Part shown: positions 1 through 10,987 of the stretch, in pieces
How positions within the stretch are numbered: position 1 is the stretch's first letter
How the letters are laid out: every line of letters begins with the position of its first letter
Assembly (NCBI RefSeq): GCF_000315625.1
Contig: NW_005434533.1
Location: 96,468 to 160,467 of the forward strand
Reading direction: 5' to 3'
DNA: 64,000 nt
Origin: Guillardia theta CCMP2712
Lineage: Eukaryota; Cryptophyceae; Pyrenomonadales; Geminigeraceae
Made by a program: the position numbers and the translations under genes
The notes under the pieces: generated by a model
What the model saw: the letters and a program-made list of their open reading frames with translations, nothing else
The model's database searches: none
What the model was told of the DNA's origin: nothing

Positions 1-125
1 CCTCCCTCGCCTCGCCTCCCTCCGTCCCGTCCCTCCTTCCTCCTTCCTCCTCCCTGCCTGCCTCCCTCCGTCCCGTCCCTCCTTCCCTGCCCCCTCCCCC
101 CTCTCGCCCTCATGGTCTTCTTCAG

Positions 126-843
126 GTTTCCGCCAGGCCAAAAACATCCGAACTGCTCTCGACGGCGAGCTCTTCTTCTTCAACTCCGCGTTCGGACTCA
201 AGGCCACCATGCCGGGTGACCTCGATGTAAGATGACTCTTTCTCCCTCTCCTCTTCTCCTTCTCCTCTCCTTCACCCTGGGGCTGCTCCTCCTCTCCTCC
301 ACTCTTCTGGTGCTGGTGTTGAAGCCGCAGCAGGAAATCGTCATGGACAATTTTGATCCCTTCCTGCCCAATGAGCCGCGAGGATACGTCATCATCGAGG
401 GCTACGAGCTCGAGTGCGGCCTTGAGTCGGGGATCGTGAGAGTGGTGACGATAAACTACATCCTCCCTCCTTCCTGCTACTGTCTGCCCTGTTCCTCCTC
501 TATCTTCCACCTTCTTCTCCCCTTCCCTCCCCATCGCTCTCCTCCTGCCTCCCCCACTCTCCTCCTGCCTCCTGCCTTCTCCATTGCCTTTTGCCTTCCC
601 CTCTCCTCGCATCCCACTGCTGCTCCCTCTCCCCTTCTCTCGTCAATCCTCCATCTCCTTCACGCTCCTCCTCCCTCTTCTCCGATTCCTTCCCCTCCTT
701 GCCCTCCTGACGAGCTTCAGATCGGCTACGAGAACGTCGAGGGAGCCGCATACTTCCCGGAGGATCGAGCGGATCAGCAGGGCGGGATGATCTTCAAGGA
801 GAAGAAATCGGACAAGATTGAGGACATAGTCGAGTGGTTGTAG
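126..843 (+). CDS. C-terminal part of an unknown gene (5' end outside window)
   Basis: Three exons can be read: 126-226, 331-435 (or from 334) and 721-843, joined in phase 0 with donors gtaaga and gtgaga and CAG acceptors. The predicted tail is acidic and hydrophilic, contains FFFNSAF near the start and ends KIEDIVEWL before TAG. The intron at 436-720 is a pyrimidine-rich CCTCC tract. Exon 126 follows a long C/T-rich stretch ending in CAG, so earlier exons lie to the left of the window. I do not recognise the family. The reading is supported by splice phase and by protein-like composition only. Confidence 0.55.
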
Positions 844-1136
844 GAGTCGACCCAGAGATAGAGCAAGTGCTGTAACCCTGGTGAAGGAGAGGAGAGGAGA
901 GGAGAGGAGGGAGGAGCGGTGGGAGGAGAGAGAGGAGAGGCGAGCATGAGCAAGTGTAGGTAAAGGTGAACACCCTTCACTGCACGATAAGACGTTTTTC
1001 TTCAACACACGAGCATGCGATCAGTTACCATCGCACGGCACATGTAAGTACTCGCCATCTTTCGATACTTTCTGAAACCTCGACATAAATAATAAGCACA
1101 AGACGAAGCGGAGGAGACAGCACGTGACGGAGCAGG

Positions 1137-2069
1137 TCAGATCACGAACCCCTCCAGCTCCTTGGCTGTCTCCAGGACCTTCTCGGACTGTCGAAGCTCT
1201 TCCTCTAGAGAGCTCAGCTTCTTCTTCGTTTCCGCTGCTTCCTTCGACGCTTTGGACGACTGTGCGTTCGCATCCTCGTTCCTCTGCTTCGCCTTCTTTG
1301 CCAGGCCTTCTCGCTCTTTCGCCAGCGTCTGCGCCTTGTTCGCGACGTCTCTCGCCTCCTTCGCTGCTTTCTCGAGCTCCTTCGCTCGCTCCTCTGCTGC
1401 CTTCGCCTCCATGGCCGAGATGTCGTGAAGCTTCTGCGTCTCCTCCATCTCCTTCTTTGCCACCTCCGCCTCCTTGTTCAAGTTCTTCTCCTGCGCCTCC
1501 AGCTCCGCGTGCGACTTCTTCATCTCAGCCACCTGCTTCTGCAGCTCCGGGATAGACTCCATCACCCGAAACTTCTTCGACCATGCGCTCACCAACGACT
1601 TGAACTTCTCCCCGTCCTCTGAGGTGACCAGACTCTTCGACACTGGAGCCAGGGCAGGGTCTGCAATGTCAACCTTAGAGTCGTACGTCACTCGGTAGAT
1701 CTTCTCATCTGCATCGAAGAGCACTCCTTCGATCGGACAGTCGCTCACAAACTTCCCTTGAAAGCACCGCCCGTCCGGCCATAGCCATCTCCCCTGTCCG
1801 GTAATCTCGTCATCTTTCCATTCCCCCTCGTAGATACGTCCGTTGCTCCATGTGTTCAGCCCCCTCCCCTCCTTTTTGTCGTCCTTCCATTCACCCTCGT
1901 AAGTTCCTCCCCACTTCTCCTCCATCTTCCCCCGTCCGTTCTTCTTGTCCCCCTTCCAGCTCCCGGTATACACCCCTCCCCAGGAATACTCTTGAGTACC
2001 ATCGCCATCCCTCTTGCCATTCTTAAGATCGCCTGTGTACTTGCCGTCGGAAAAGTGCTTTTCCTTCAT
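1137..2069 (-). CDS. MORN-repeat protein with long coiled coil
   Basis: This is a single-exon reading of 310 aa. Residues about 1-115 hold at least four MORN repeats (YxGxWKxxKKxGxG type, for example YTGSWKGDKKNGRG and YEGEWKDDKKEGRG), the motif of membrane- or cytoskeleton-associated scaffold proteins. Residues about 165-310 are a highly charged Ala/Glu/Lys coiled coil. MORN proteins often act at membranes, basal bodies or flagella. A flagellar or cortical role here is inference. The start ATG at 2069 directly precedes the first repeat, so an upstream exon cannot be excluded. Confidence 0.75.
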   Translation of the reverse strand: MKEKHFSDGKYTGDLKNGKRDGDGTQEYSWGGVYTGSWKGDKKNGRGKMEEKWGGTYEGEWKDDKKEGRGLNTWSNGRIYEGEWKDDEITGQGRWLWPDGRCFQGKFVSDCPIEGVLFDADEKIYRVTYDSKVDIADPALAPVSKSLVTSEDGEKFKSLVSAWSKKFRVMESIPELQKQVAEMKKSHAELEAQEKNLNKEAEVAKKEMEETQKLHDISAMEAKAAEERAKELEKAAKEARDVANKAQTLAKEREGLAKKAKQRNEDANAQSSKASKEAAETKKKLSSLEEELRQSEKVLETAKELEGFVI

Positions 2070-2713
2070 CGCCCTGCCAGGACATGTCAGAGAGCCTCTT
2101 TACAGGATCAAAATCCATGACTTGACAGCGAATCCGTCCCTTCAAAAAACACAGCCCTAGGATCTTGATACTAGGATACAACCATTTCACACACATGGAG
2201 TTACAAATCATGATCAAGATTGCTGGAGGCTCGTCACAGCAAGGTATTCCTATGGCAACTCAACATTGCATGACACCTTTGGACTGACAAGCAGGAGGGT
2301 TGAGCGACTGAGAAAACACTAGCAACGTCGTACAACAAAGGCGGGAATCGGCAATGAGTTACATGCTACCAATCAATCCAAGTTTCTCATTCACTCCTCT
2401 TGCTCCCTCCTCTCCTCCCTCCCTCCCTCCCTCCCTCCCTCTCTCCTCTCCTCTCCTCCTTGCGACTCTCTGGCCACCATTTGCAGCTGCCCCTCGGGTT
2501 GAACGGCGGGAACATAAAACTGCTCTCGTGTCACCGGTAACGTGAATTGTAACGTCTAATAACTGTTATGTAACTCTCATAACTGCCGGATGGCTGGTTA
2601 AGTAAATGATTTTACGGTAGATTAACTAAAACTTAGTACCCTGTATTTGTTACTTCTCAAGCACCCCACCCCCTTTTCAGGACTTCCACCACCCCACCAC
2701 AAACAGCTCAGCC
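2070..2713. other. Non-coding interval between divergent genes
   Basis: This interval separates the start of the MORN gene (minus strand) from the start of the ClpR-like gene (plus strand). It holds a CCCT-rich tract near 2405-2460 and AT-richer DNA with TAACGT/GTTATG words at 2530-2650. I saw no convincing coding sequence. It is probably a shared promoter region. Confidence 0.5.
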
Positions 2714-4151
2714 ATGGCCGCTCGATGCCTGCTTGCCATGATGGCGGCAACCGGCGCCTACGCCTTCATGGCCCCACCCTCCTCCTCCCCTGGACTCCTA
2801 GCTAATCCTAGAGCTCCCTCGACACCAGTACCCTCCAGCCTGCGCGGATTCCGAAGAAACGCAGCTGGTGGGCTCAGGATGGGAGGTTCCAATGTACCGC
2901 GTGTGCCATATAAAGCGCCGGGGGATCAAGTCTACCAGGCAAGTGCTTGTTGGGACGAGGAGAGAGATACAGCGAGGAAAGAGATACACGGAGGGGGGAT
3001 GAGGGAGGGAGTGAGGGAGGGGATGAAGCAGGTGACGGTGAAGGGAGGGTGGGATGGAGGGGATAGGGTGAGGGGGCGAAGAGGAGGCAAGGAGGGGGCG
3101 AGGTTGCCGATAGAAGATTGAGAACAGCGCATTGAAAGCTTTCAATACCGAGCTCACCATTCTTAGAGTTTAGAGGTCTACCAGCTCTGAAATTGTTGTC
3201 TCCTCTAGTTCATGGATATCTGGAATCGCATGTACAGAGAGCGCATTCTATATATCGGACAAGATCTCGACGATGAGTTCGCCAACCAGGTTGGCTTTCT
3301 CTGGCATGCAGAGTCAAAGTTGTGATTCTGGGATTAGATGATTGCGGTTTTGCTCTGGCTGAACAACGAGGATGCTACCCAAGGAGTGCAGATGTACTTC
3401 AACTGTCCTGGCGGAGAGGTAGTCAGCCTTGCTGGGAATCTGCAGTATTTACACTCAGCGATGATTGTATGCGACAGGTCCGTGCTGGACTTGCAGTTTA
3501 TGACACCATGAACAACATGGACTTTGACGTCACGACCCTCAACCTGGGGATCGCAGCCTCCATCAGGAAAGTTACCACGCAATTTGTATGTACGTCTTGA
3601 CAGTTCTTCCCTCAGTGCCTTCCTCTGCGGTGCCGGAAAGAAGGGACAGCGAATGGCCTTGCCTAACGCTCGCTTCCTCCTTCAGAATCCCAAGCTTGAG
3701 GATATGGGACTCTCCCAGGTAAGGGATAGTGGTGGAACCGTGGAGGTGTTTGTCTTCGACATTTGAGGGCCGACAGGTGTTGTATGGACAAGCATCTGAC
3801 GTATCGATCGAGGCGACCGAGATTCTACGAATGCGTGAGAAGGTGTTCAAGGTGTGTTCGAATCATGGATGAGAATAGGAATCGTACATTGTATTGTAAC
3901 TTCAGCCCTACAGGGACTTTCAAGATTTACTGGCCGGAAATACGAGGATATTCGAAATGACCTGACCCGCGATCTCTACCTGACTGCTCCTGAGGCCGTA
4001 GAATATGGATTGATTGACAAGGTTGTCTTCGTTGAGGGCTAACAGTCAAAGCCTAATTTCCCTTTGCCAGGTTCTCCTGCCCCTGAAGCGTACGGAGCAG
4101 GAAATCAAGAAGTACATCGGAGAAGATAACAGAAACTTTGGAAGGATCTAA
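2714..4151 (+). CDS. Plastid-targeted ClpR-type (ClpP-like) protease core subunit
   Basis: Eight exons: 2714-2938, 3209-3289, 3338-3418, 3478-3566, 3616-3718, 3777-3851, 3914-4021, 4071-4151, giving 280 aa. The N-terminus is a signal peptide ending around AYAF|MAPP, followed by a Pro/Ser/Arg-rich transit-like segment, the bipartite signal of red-lineage complex plastids. The body is ClpP-fold: [70 protein letters not shown]. The active-site Ser is kept in GIAAS, but the position of the catalytic His (MIHQP in ClpP) reads LLQNP. That points to a non-proteolytic ClpR-like subunit, closest in style to plant ClpR2. Intron 1 has a GC donor. Intron 4 seems to start with GA. Confidence 0.85.
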
Positions 4152-4450
4152 AGAGTATTGCGAGGTCATCGGGTGTTCTTTGACATGCTTGGAAAAGCGT
4201 AAACAGCTATTGCGCGTGTGGAACCTGCTGAAATTAAATTTTCAAAGTAAGTGCGCAAGCGTTCTTACAACTGTTCCACATGGTTAAGGAGAGAAACACG
4301 TTGAAAGATCTAGTGCCAAATGTCTTGGAAGAAAGCATGGTCGTACTCAGATGTGGTAACTCGATAGCTCATTCACAGTAACTTTATTGATCAACCAACC
4401 AAAAATGACCCAAACTTTTCACTAGACTCCTTTTAAGAAATACATGAGGT

Positions 4451-5212
4451 TTACATGACGGTGTCAGGGCGCTTGGCCTCCCACTCCTTCACCTTGGGGT
4501 GGTTGGCAACAGCCTCAACCACAGCCTTCATCTTGGGGCACTTCTCCTGCAAACACATAAAAGTAACCACTTCGTTGTTCTAAGGCAGATGAATATTACC
4601 CAAGCAGCCTTGTTGGCAGCCTTGTCGTCAAAGAAGAAGATGGCAAGGTAGTAGATTCCAATGTCAGCAAGAGAGAGCTTGCTTCCAACAGCGCATCCAT
4701 CCTTCTTGGAGGTCAAGGCAAGCGACTTCTCGAGCTTTCCGTACCACTGCGATAATGTCACCATAACAAACTTGAAGCGTGTGGAACAAGCTTACAGTGG
4801 GGAGATCAGTGGAAAACCACTTCTCGATGGCCTCCTTCTTGGCGGCCTCGTCGGTGATGCTCCTGGGCTTCTGGTAGGCATCGACGATGTCCTTAACGTG
4901 CTCGAAGGCGGCGTCAACCTGGGCAGCCTCGATGTCGTTGTCACCCATGAAACCGTACTTGCGGGCAACATATCTGGCGATGGGGCGGGACTGACCAATG
5001 ACTTGTCCATCGATCTCGAGGAGGGGGATGCGGCCCATGTTCATGTCGAAGACACCCTTGGCCTGGTCAGCGTCGAACTCAGGGCGCTTGAAGCCATTAG
5101 CCACATCGATCGGGTAGCGGTTATCCTCGTACTCGACTCCAGCGATGTGGAGCATGTAGCGAGTGTGCTCGGCGAGACCTCTAAGGTTGAAGTAGGTAAG
5201 CTTGATCGTCAT
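4451..5212 (-). CDS. Glutathione S-transferase, sigma-like
   Basis: Three exons on the minus strand: 4796-5212, 4600-4746 and 4451-4546, giving 219 aa, the usual GST length. The thioredoxin-fold N-terminal domain reads KLTYFNLRGLAEHTRYML with the catalytic Tyr typical of sigma/alpha/mu/pi classes, then the conserved cis-Pro (GRIPLLEIDG) and the glutathione-contact QSRPIARYVA. The all-helical C-terminal domain contains the N-capping/hydrophobic-staple region SLADIGIYYL. It should conjugate or isomerise electrophiles with glutathione in the cytosol; no targeting signal is visible. The prostaglandin-synthase-like sigma class is my best fit. Confidence 0.9.
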
Positions 5213-6833
5213 GGCGGACTGTCGTAAGCTCTTCGGGGAGATCCTCTGGATTATATAGCAGGGGGAGGGGAGGATGGTACCGGTACTTCACATGGGAATC
5301 TGAGGGGTACAATTGTGTTTTACCAAAGTGTTTATAAGGTATAAGGCCAGCATTTTAGGGGGATGCCAGTCTCCCCAGGGCGGTGGGTCAATAGCAAACG
5401 GTGGGTGGTTTCAGGTATAAATAGGGGTGGGGTACTTCCAACAATGGTCAAGCACGTAAAGACTGGGGGTGGGGTAACCTTTGCCAGCGCAACCAAGTCC
5501 TTACTACCGGTCATTTTACCCGAGAGGAATAAGATATGAAAGGGGTGGGGTGGGGGCCAAGGAAGAGTCGCAACTATCATTGCAAAACGGCATTCAATCA
5601 CCTTCACCAGTAATAATAATTCTCTCACTTCAGAGACCGTCCGGTCCGAGCCCCGGGAGTCCGGCGGACTGCCAGGGTCGCCCGGCCCGGCCCGTTCCGA
5701 AGAGTACCCGTGGCAGCGGCCGGGCCGCAGGTGACGGTGCCCGGCGCCCGGGACTGTCAGTTTTGCTGATGAAGGCTTTGACTCAGGCAACTTTGAGTAA
5801 AGACGGTTCTGGGAATCTCACTGCTCTCGGAGCGGCTCCCGGCGGAGTCCCGGCCCGGGCCCGGAGGCTCAGTGACCGTCAGCCGTACCGTGACTACGGT
5901 ACCCAGTGTACAGTCACACCGTGGTATCGGCCCGGCAAACGGGGCCGGGTGCGCCGGTAAGTTCCGGGTGGGTTATGAGGGTTATGCAATCTGTCCTTTG
6001 GGATGCGATGATGGCTTGTGTTGAATAGCGCTTCCTCTAACTATGAAGTCCTTCGCTCACGCTATCCTCTCCTCCTCTCCTCCTCTCCTCCTCTCCTCCT
6101 CTCCTCCTCTCCTCCTCTCCTCCTCTCCTCCTCCCCTCGTCCTCCTCTCATCCTCTCCTCTCCTCCTCATTTCATCCTCCTCCTTTTCTGCCTCCTCTCC
6201 TCCTCTCATCCCTATCACCTACCCCTGTTCCCTTGTCTCTCTTGGTCTCTTGGCTTCTTTTCCTTCCTCACCCTCATTCTCCTCTCACTTCCCTCGCCTT
6301 CCCCTCGACCTCAACTCCAACAACTTATTCAACCCACTTCCCTTCTCCACTTCACTATACCTATCCATCCCCTCATCCCCTGCTGTATTTCACCCTTTCC
6401 TCCCTTTATCTCGTTCCCGTTCCTCTTCCAAACATTCCTCCCTTCTCCACATTGCTTCCTAACCAATCACCTTCCGCCTCCCCTTCTCTCACCCCATCGT
6501 CTATTCTATCTTTTGTTGCTCTAGCCTAGACGTGCTCGCTTCTTCATTCACCGTCCACTCTACGTTGTTTGGAACTTCCTTGCCTTCCTTGCACTTCTTC
6601 TTGTGTTTTACCACACATTTTGTCATTGCAAGGTTGAGAAAGTATTTGTCTTGTTTACTTTCCCTCATATTGCTCTGGACATCAATGTCTTAATTTTGCC
6701 CTGATTATCTGCTCTGTTACCTACACTCTTCTGTGGCTTTGCGCTCCCTGAGCAATTTGCACAGGATGATGGTTTTGACTTGTCTCTGTTAGGTCCAGAG
6801 AGATGACGGGGAAGTAAAGCTGATCGAAGAGAC
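5213..6833. repeat. Long intergenic region: GGGGTGGGGTA words, GC-rich block and CT microsatellite
   Basis: Between the GST start and the aquaporin start I see no coding sequence. From about 5400 to 5560 the word GGGGTGGGGTA and close variants recur. From about 5630 to 5960 there is a GC-rich block of GGCCCGG, CCCGGGCCCGG and GTACCGTGACTACGGTAC-like words, also found at other intergenic places in this window. From 6060 to about 6180 there is a (TCCTCTCC)-type microsatellite, then C/T-rich DNA to about 6530. Open frames here are products of low complexity. Confidence 0.6.
5251..5258 (-). promoter_or_regulatory. Candidate TATA box of the GST gene
   Basis: The forward-strand sequence ttatatag reads CTATATAA on the minus strand, about 39 nt upstream of the GST start codon at 5212. 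The short distance implies a very short 5' UTR. This is a single motif match, not proven. Confidence 0.4.
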
Positions 6834-7964
6834 ATGTCATCGCAGCCCGAGCCTGAGTTGACCAGCCGCCAGTATCAACGCAAGGTGGCCGCTGAATTCA
6901 CCGGCTCCCTCCTGTTTCAGTTCCTTGCCGGAGTTGCCGCCTTGTCCAGCGTCAAATATGGCCTAGCTGCTGCTGCGCTTGGTATTGGCTTCAGCTACAT
7001 GGTCATATCGTTTGCGCTGCGCGGCATCAGTGTTGGGCATCTGAACCCCGCTGTGACTGTTTCCCTCCTCGTTACACAACCCAAGGGGTACAACATTGAC
7101 TGGGTTCTGTGCTGCATGTACATCACAGCACAGATCATCGGCTCCATCATCGGCATGTTCATGGTGGTTTTCCTCATCCCGATGGACACCCCGCCCTGCA
7201 ACAATCCTGACGGCTGCAACCCTGTCGATCCTCTTGTCTACTACAGCCTCTTCATGGCTCGTGGGACCCTGACTGGCTCGCACGGCCTCTCTGGTGAGTG
7301 GAAGCCTGCTTGCCCCTTGTATCTGCAGTTAATGCGCAATGGCAGTGTTCCTCATGGAGTTCTTCTGTACCTCGGCTCTGGTCTGGGTGTTCTACGGAAC
7401 TTCTGTTGATCCCCATGGCAAGGTGAGTTACAATCTCGGAGGAGGATCGAGATGTGACAAGTTGGTTCGATAGGCGCACAACCTAGCTCCTCTTGCAATC
7501 GGTTTTGCCATGATAGTCGGTGTCTTTGCAGAAGGACCTGGGACTGGAGGTAAGGAGAACCCTACGTGACGGAGAGAACGTGCCCAACTGAACCTTTTCT
7601 TCGTCAGCGAGCATGAGCCCAGCGAGATCTTTGGCTCCTGCCGTTGTTAAGGGGAGCTATGAGTATCTCTTTGCTCCCTTGGCGGCCACCCTGCTAGGTG
7701 CAGTAGGTTCCGTCGCACTGCATAGCAGCTGACTTGAGCTTTCAGCTGGCATCGTGACGGGGTTGGTGTACAATTATTTATTCTTATTCGACGAGCACGT
7801 TCCCGATCTGTAAGTGACTTCTCCTCCTCCTCTTCGCGTCCTCTTACAAGCTCTGATCTCCTTCTGTGCCCCTCAGATACCACATCACTGCTGCGCCAGG
7901 ACAGCACGATGCCGAGGGCTATCAGAGCAAAATCAAGGGCGGTGACGGCTACTCAAGACTGTAG
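6834..7964 (+). CDS. Aquaporin / MIP-family channel
   Basis: Six exons: 6834-7293, 7346-7422, 7474-7549, 7608-7706, 7746-7809, 7877-7964, giving 287 aa, which fits the MIP family. The first pore motif is canonical (GHLNPAVTVSLL). The second reads SMSPARSLAPAVV, so Asn is replaced by Ser in the second NPA box while the selectivity-filter Arg is kept. Further membrane segments are visible, for example AALGIGFSYMVISFAL, ITAQIIGSIIGMFMVVFLI, LAPLAIGFAMIVGVF and LFAPLAATLLGAV. The loop with PPCNNPDGCNP carries two Cys. It should pass water or small neutral solutes. No organelle-targeting extension is present. Confidence 0.9.
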
Positions 7965-8084
7965 CTCCTCAACTTGCCTTCTCGCCACATGCATGAACAA
8001 ACTTCTCTCACACACTCAGTGTAAACCTTAAACATGGTACGTAAAATCACAAAACCGCGTCCATCGTTGCAGTGGCAAGCACAG

Positions 8085-8261
8085 TTAGAACTTGTCCTCT
8101 TTCGATCGCTCTTCAAGCATTTTCCGTTTCCTCTCAGCATCGGCTTCATATGGCGACGGAATTTCCGAGAACCCGCGAGTATCGTGTTCTAACTGCATGT
8201 ACAACATCGCAGCGATGGGAACAAAACCAGCTAAGAGCAAGGCTGGGGCAGCGAAGACCAT
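8085..8261 (-). CDS. Small single-span membrane protein (hypothetical)
   Basis: A 58-aa frame starts at ATG 8261. It begins with a hydrophobic segment (VFAAPALLLAGFVPIAAML), followed by a charged tail rich in Glu, Arg and Lys that ends SKEDKF. The layout resembles small accessory subunits of mitochondrial complexes, but I cannot name one. The start is uncertain: a spliced upstream exon in 8290-8418 is possible, since donor-like GTGAGC and acceptor-like CCGCAG occur there. Support is the amphipathic layout only. Confidence 0.4.
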   Translation of the reverse strand: MVFAAPALLLAGFVPIAAMLYMQLEHDTRGFSEIPSPYEADAERKRKMLEERSKEDKF

Positions 8262-8728
8262 GATTCGAGGAAGTCTCAAAACTTATCGAGGTACCTGCGG
8301 GCATCGTATCACTTTCCTCCACCCATTGGCTCACCATCAGCAACGAGTGCGCGGCAGCAAACACAGAAGGAGCATGGAGATAGAAATCAGAGCAAGAAGA
8401 ACAAGCTGGATGTAGCAAACAGTGAAAGGAAGTTTTCTAACTCTAGCACTCTACAAACCCATGCTGACCCCGGCCTCTTGCTTCCGCAACCTCTGACTCT
8501 TTTCACACTCTCATCTGTGTGAGCATATCCATAACCTGTTCTGATCATCAACCCGATCAATGTTTCATATCATGCCATGCTATCCGTCTCGTCTCCCTCG
8601 CCCCCTCTCATATCCGCCTCTTCTACAGCCAGCATCTTCAAGTGTCACCATGTAACCGTCTAGTAACGAACGTTATATCTTCTACTGTATAATTATGTAT
8701 ATCGTTATACAAATATTAATCAAGCGCA
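8262..8728. other. Intergenic, AT-rich promoter-like end
   Basis: No clear gene. The last 90 bases (8640-8728) are AT-rich with TATAATTATGTATA-type words just upstream of the carboxypeptidase start, consistent with its promoter and 5' UTR. Confidence 0.4.
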
Positions 8729-10319
8729 ATGCCCTCCCTTGCTCTAGCAGGGAGCTTGCTTGCTGTGGTATGTGCGGGGGCGTTCGCCATGCCGGCTCGT
8801 CCATACCGTGAGCTCCGAGTGGGTCAACGAGACAGACACCATGCTACCTCGATGGATGGCAACAACTCCCGCTGGTTCTCGCAGCGGGTAGACCATTTCT
8901 CCGACAGCCCGGAAACTTGGATGCAACGGTACTTTGTGAACGAGACGTTCTTCCGCATGGGATCCGGTCCTGTCTTCCTCTGCGTAGGAGGAGAAGGGCC
9001 ACCCATGACGGAGCAGGTGGTTGTAACAGGGGAGAACCATTGCGCTCTTATGGTCCACCTGGCGAGAATTCATGGCGCGCTCATCTTGGCGTTGGAACAT
9101 CGTTACTATGGCGAGTCGCATCCACGGAAAGACTTGTCCGTTGAAAACATGAGGTTTCTTTCGAGCAGACAAGCTTTAGAAGACATCGCTTCTTTTCATT
9201 CGCACATCAGGAGCGCATTTGCGATCTCGTCCAAGCAACGATGGATCACGTTCGGAGGAAGTTACCCAGGAATGCTAGCGGCATGGAGCCATGCGAAATT
9301 CCCACATCTCTTTCATGCCGCGGTGTCCTCCTCGGCGCCTGTTCAGGCCATACTCAACATGAAAGGCTACAACAACGTCGTTGCGAGTGACTTTGCCGAC
9401 GAGACGCTGGGAGGATCCATGCTGTGCTTGAACACCATCAAAGGGGCCTTTGCGCAGGTAGGAGAATATCTGTTGAGCTACGAGGGCAGGAGGTATCTCA
9501 AGACAAGATTCTCCGTCTGCGGAGGGGACGATGTTCTAGAAGACATCAAGAATCGAGCATTGTTCGCAGAAACGCTGAGCGACCCGCTCATCCCTCAGTC
9601 CAACGACCCCAGTTGCACCTCCCCCCTCTGCGACATCAGGCGGCAATGTAAGTTCCTGACGGATCAGAGCCTTGGGAAGCCGCTGGACAGGCTCGTTGCG
9701 ATGATGGACAGCGTGCGAGACGGTTCTTGCCTTGACACAGACTATCAGATGATGCTTGCTGGGTTGCAAGATATAAAGATCAGCGAGGACAGGACTGACA
9801 GAACGTGGTTCTATCAGACCTGCACTGAGTTCGGGTTCTATCAGACATGCGATCCCGACTCTCGCTGCCCCTTCGTGTCAAGTCCTCACCTGAACAACGT
9901 GTACTTCTCCACGGACATGTGCAAGGTTGTCTTCAACATGAGCTTCGAAAAGACCGCTGAGTTCGTCCGAGAGTCCAACAATGAGTACGGGGGGCTGAAT
10001 CTCCAGTCTTACAACATCATCTTCGTCAATGGCGGAGCGGACCCATGGAAGTCTCAGTCCATGCTCCACCCGTCGAACGCCTACGTGCAGACTGTCATGG
10101 TCAAGGGGGCGTCGCACCATTTCTGGACCCATCCTGAACTCCCTACGGACTCAACTGAGGTGAGGGTTTGTGAGAAAGCTTCCGCTCCTTATCAAGGTTT
10201 TCATTCTTATCTCGCAGGTGAAGCATGCTCGCCGAATTATCGCACAGTTCGTCCGTGATGTCCTTGCGCAGAAGGCCTCCCACTCCGAAAGATCCCGGGC
10301 AGCGGACGTCCTGACATAG
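8729..10319 (+). CDS. Secreted serine carboxypeptidase, peptidase family S28
   Basis: Two exons, 8729-10159 and 10218-10319, giving 510 aa. A signal peptide (LALAGSLLAVVCAGAFA) heads the protein. Family S28 (lysosomal Pro-X carboxypeptidase / DPP-II) is recognised from FSQRVDHF near the start, VFLCVGGEGP, LEHRYYGES, the nucleophile elbow GGSYPG with the catalytic Ser, the catalytic Asp in NGGADPW, and His in ASHHFW. Several Cys and NET/NMS glycosylation sequons suit a lumenal or secreted enzyme. It should cleave C-terminal or dipeptidyl bonds next to Pro in acidic compartments. The single small intron lies near the 3' end. Confidence 0.92.
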
Positions 10320-10987
10320 CAAGCATGATCAATTGTAGCATACACAAACTCTTGAGAGGATCCTGTACAGTAAAGCAGCTCGTGCTCTTGTCGTTATTGC
10401 GCTACTTTGCATTCTTCTCCTCTCCTCCCTCTTCTCATCCGCGAGTCTTAACTCCCCTTCTTCTCCATTCGCGCCATTGCGTCCAATCAAATGGATTTAG
10501 GGGTTATCCTGCAAGTGCAGGGGGTAGGGGGTACTATGTTTTGTTATGAGAACCCGCCTAATTGTAGTAGAAAGTAGGGGTTACAGATTTTTAGGAAGGG
10601 TTACAAGTCGGTGGGGTAAGGTACGTAGGAGGGGGTTCTGAGAATGGCCGACTGGATGCTCTATGTGCGGAGAGGACTAACGATGCAGCCGAGGAGGAGA
10701 CGAGGCAGAGGAAGAGGAGAGGGATATGCAGAGATCATGGAGGAAGACAGGGAGAGATCGAGAGGGAAGGGCGGGAGGGAAGGAGAGGAAGAGGAGGAAT
10801 ACATGACCAGGTGGAGGAGGTGGTGACGGAACAAGAGTGAAGGTTAGGACCGCGCAGAGAGCGTGAGCTCAGTCAGGGAGTGACCGAAGAGCAGGAAAGA
10901 GAAGGCAGAGAGAGAGTGGCAGAGAAGCAATGGCAGAGCGCTTCTTGGACTCATGTAGCTTCTAACCTTGACGTCTACAGCCCCCCC
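10320..10987. other. Intergenic with GGGGTTA/GGGGTA words
   Basis: No coding sequence seen. From 10500 to 10640 there are repeated GGGGTTA, GGGGGTA and GGGTTACA words. From 10680 to 10900 the strand is purine-rich (GAGG). It lies just upstream of the gene at 10988. Confidence 0.45.
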
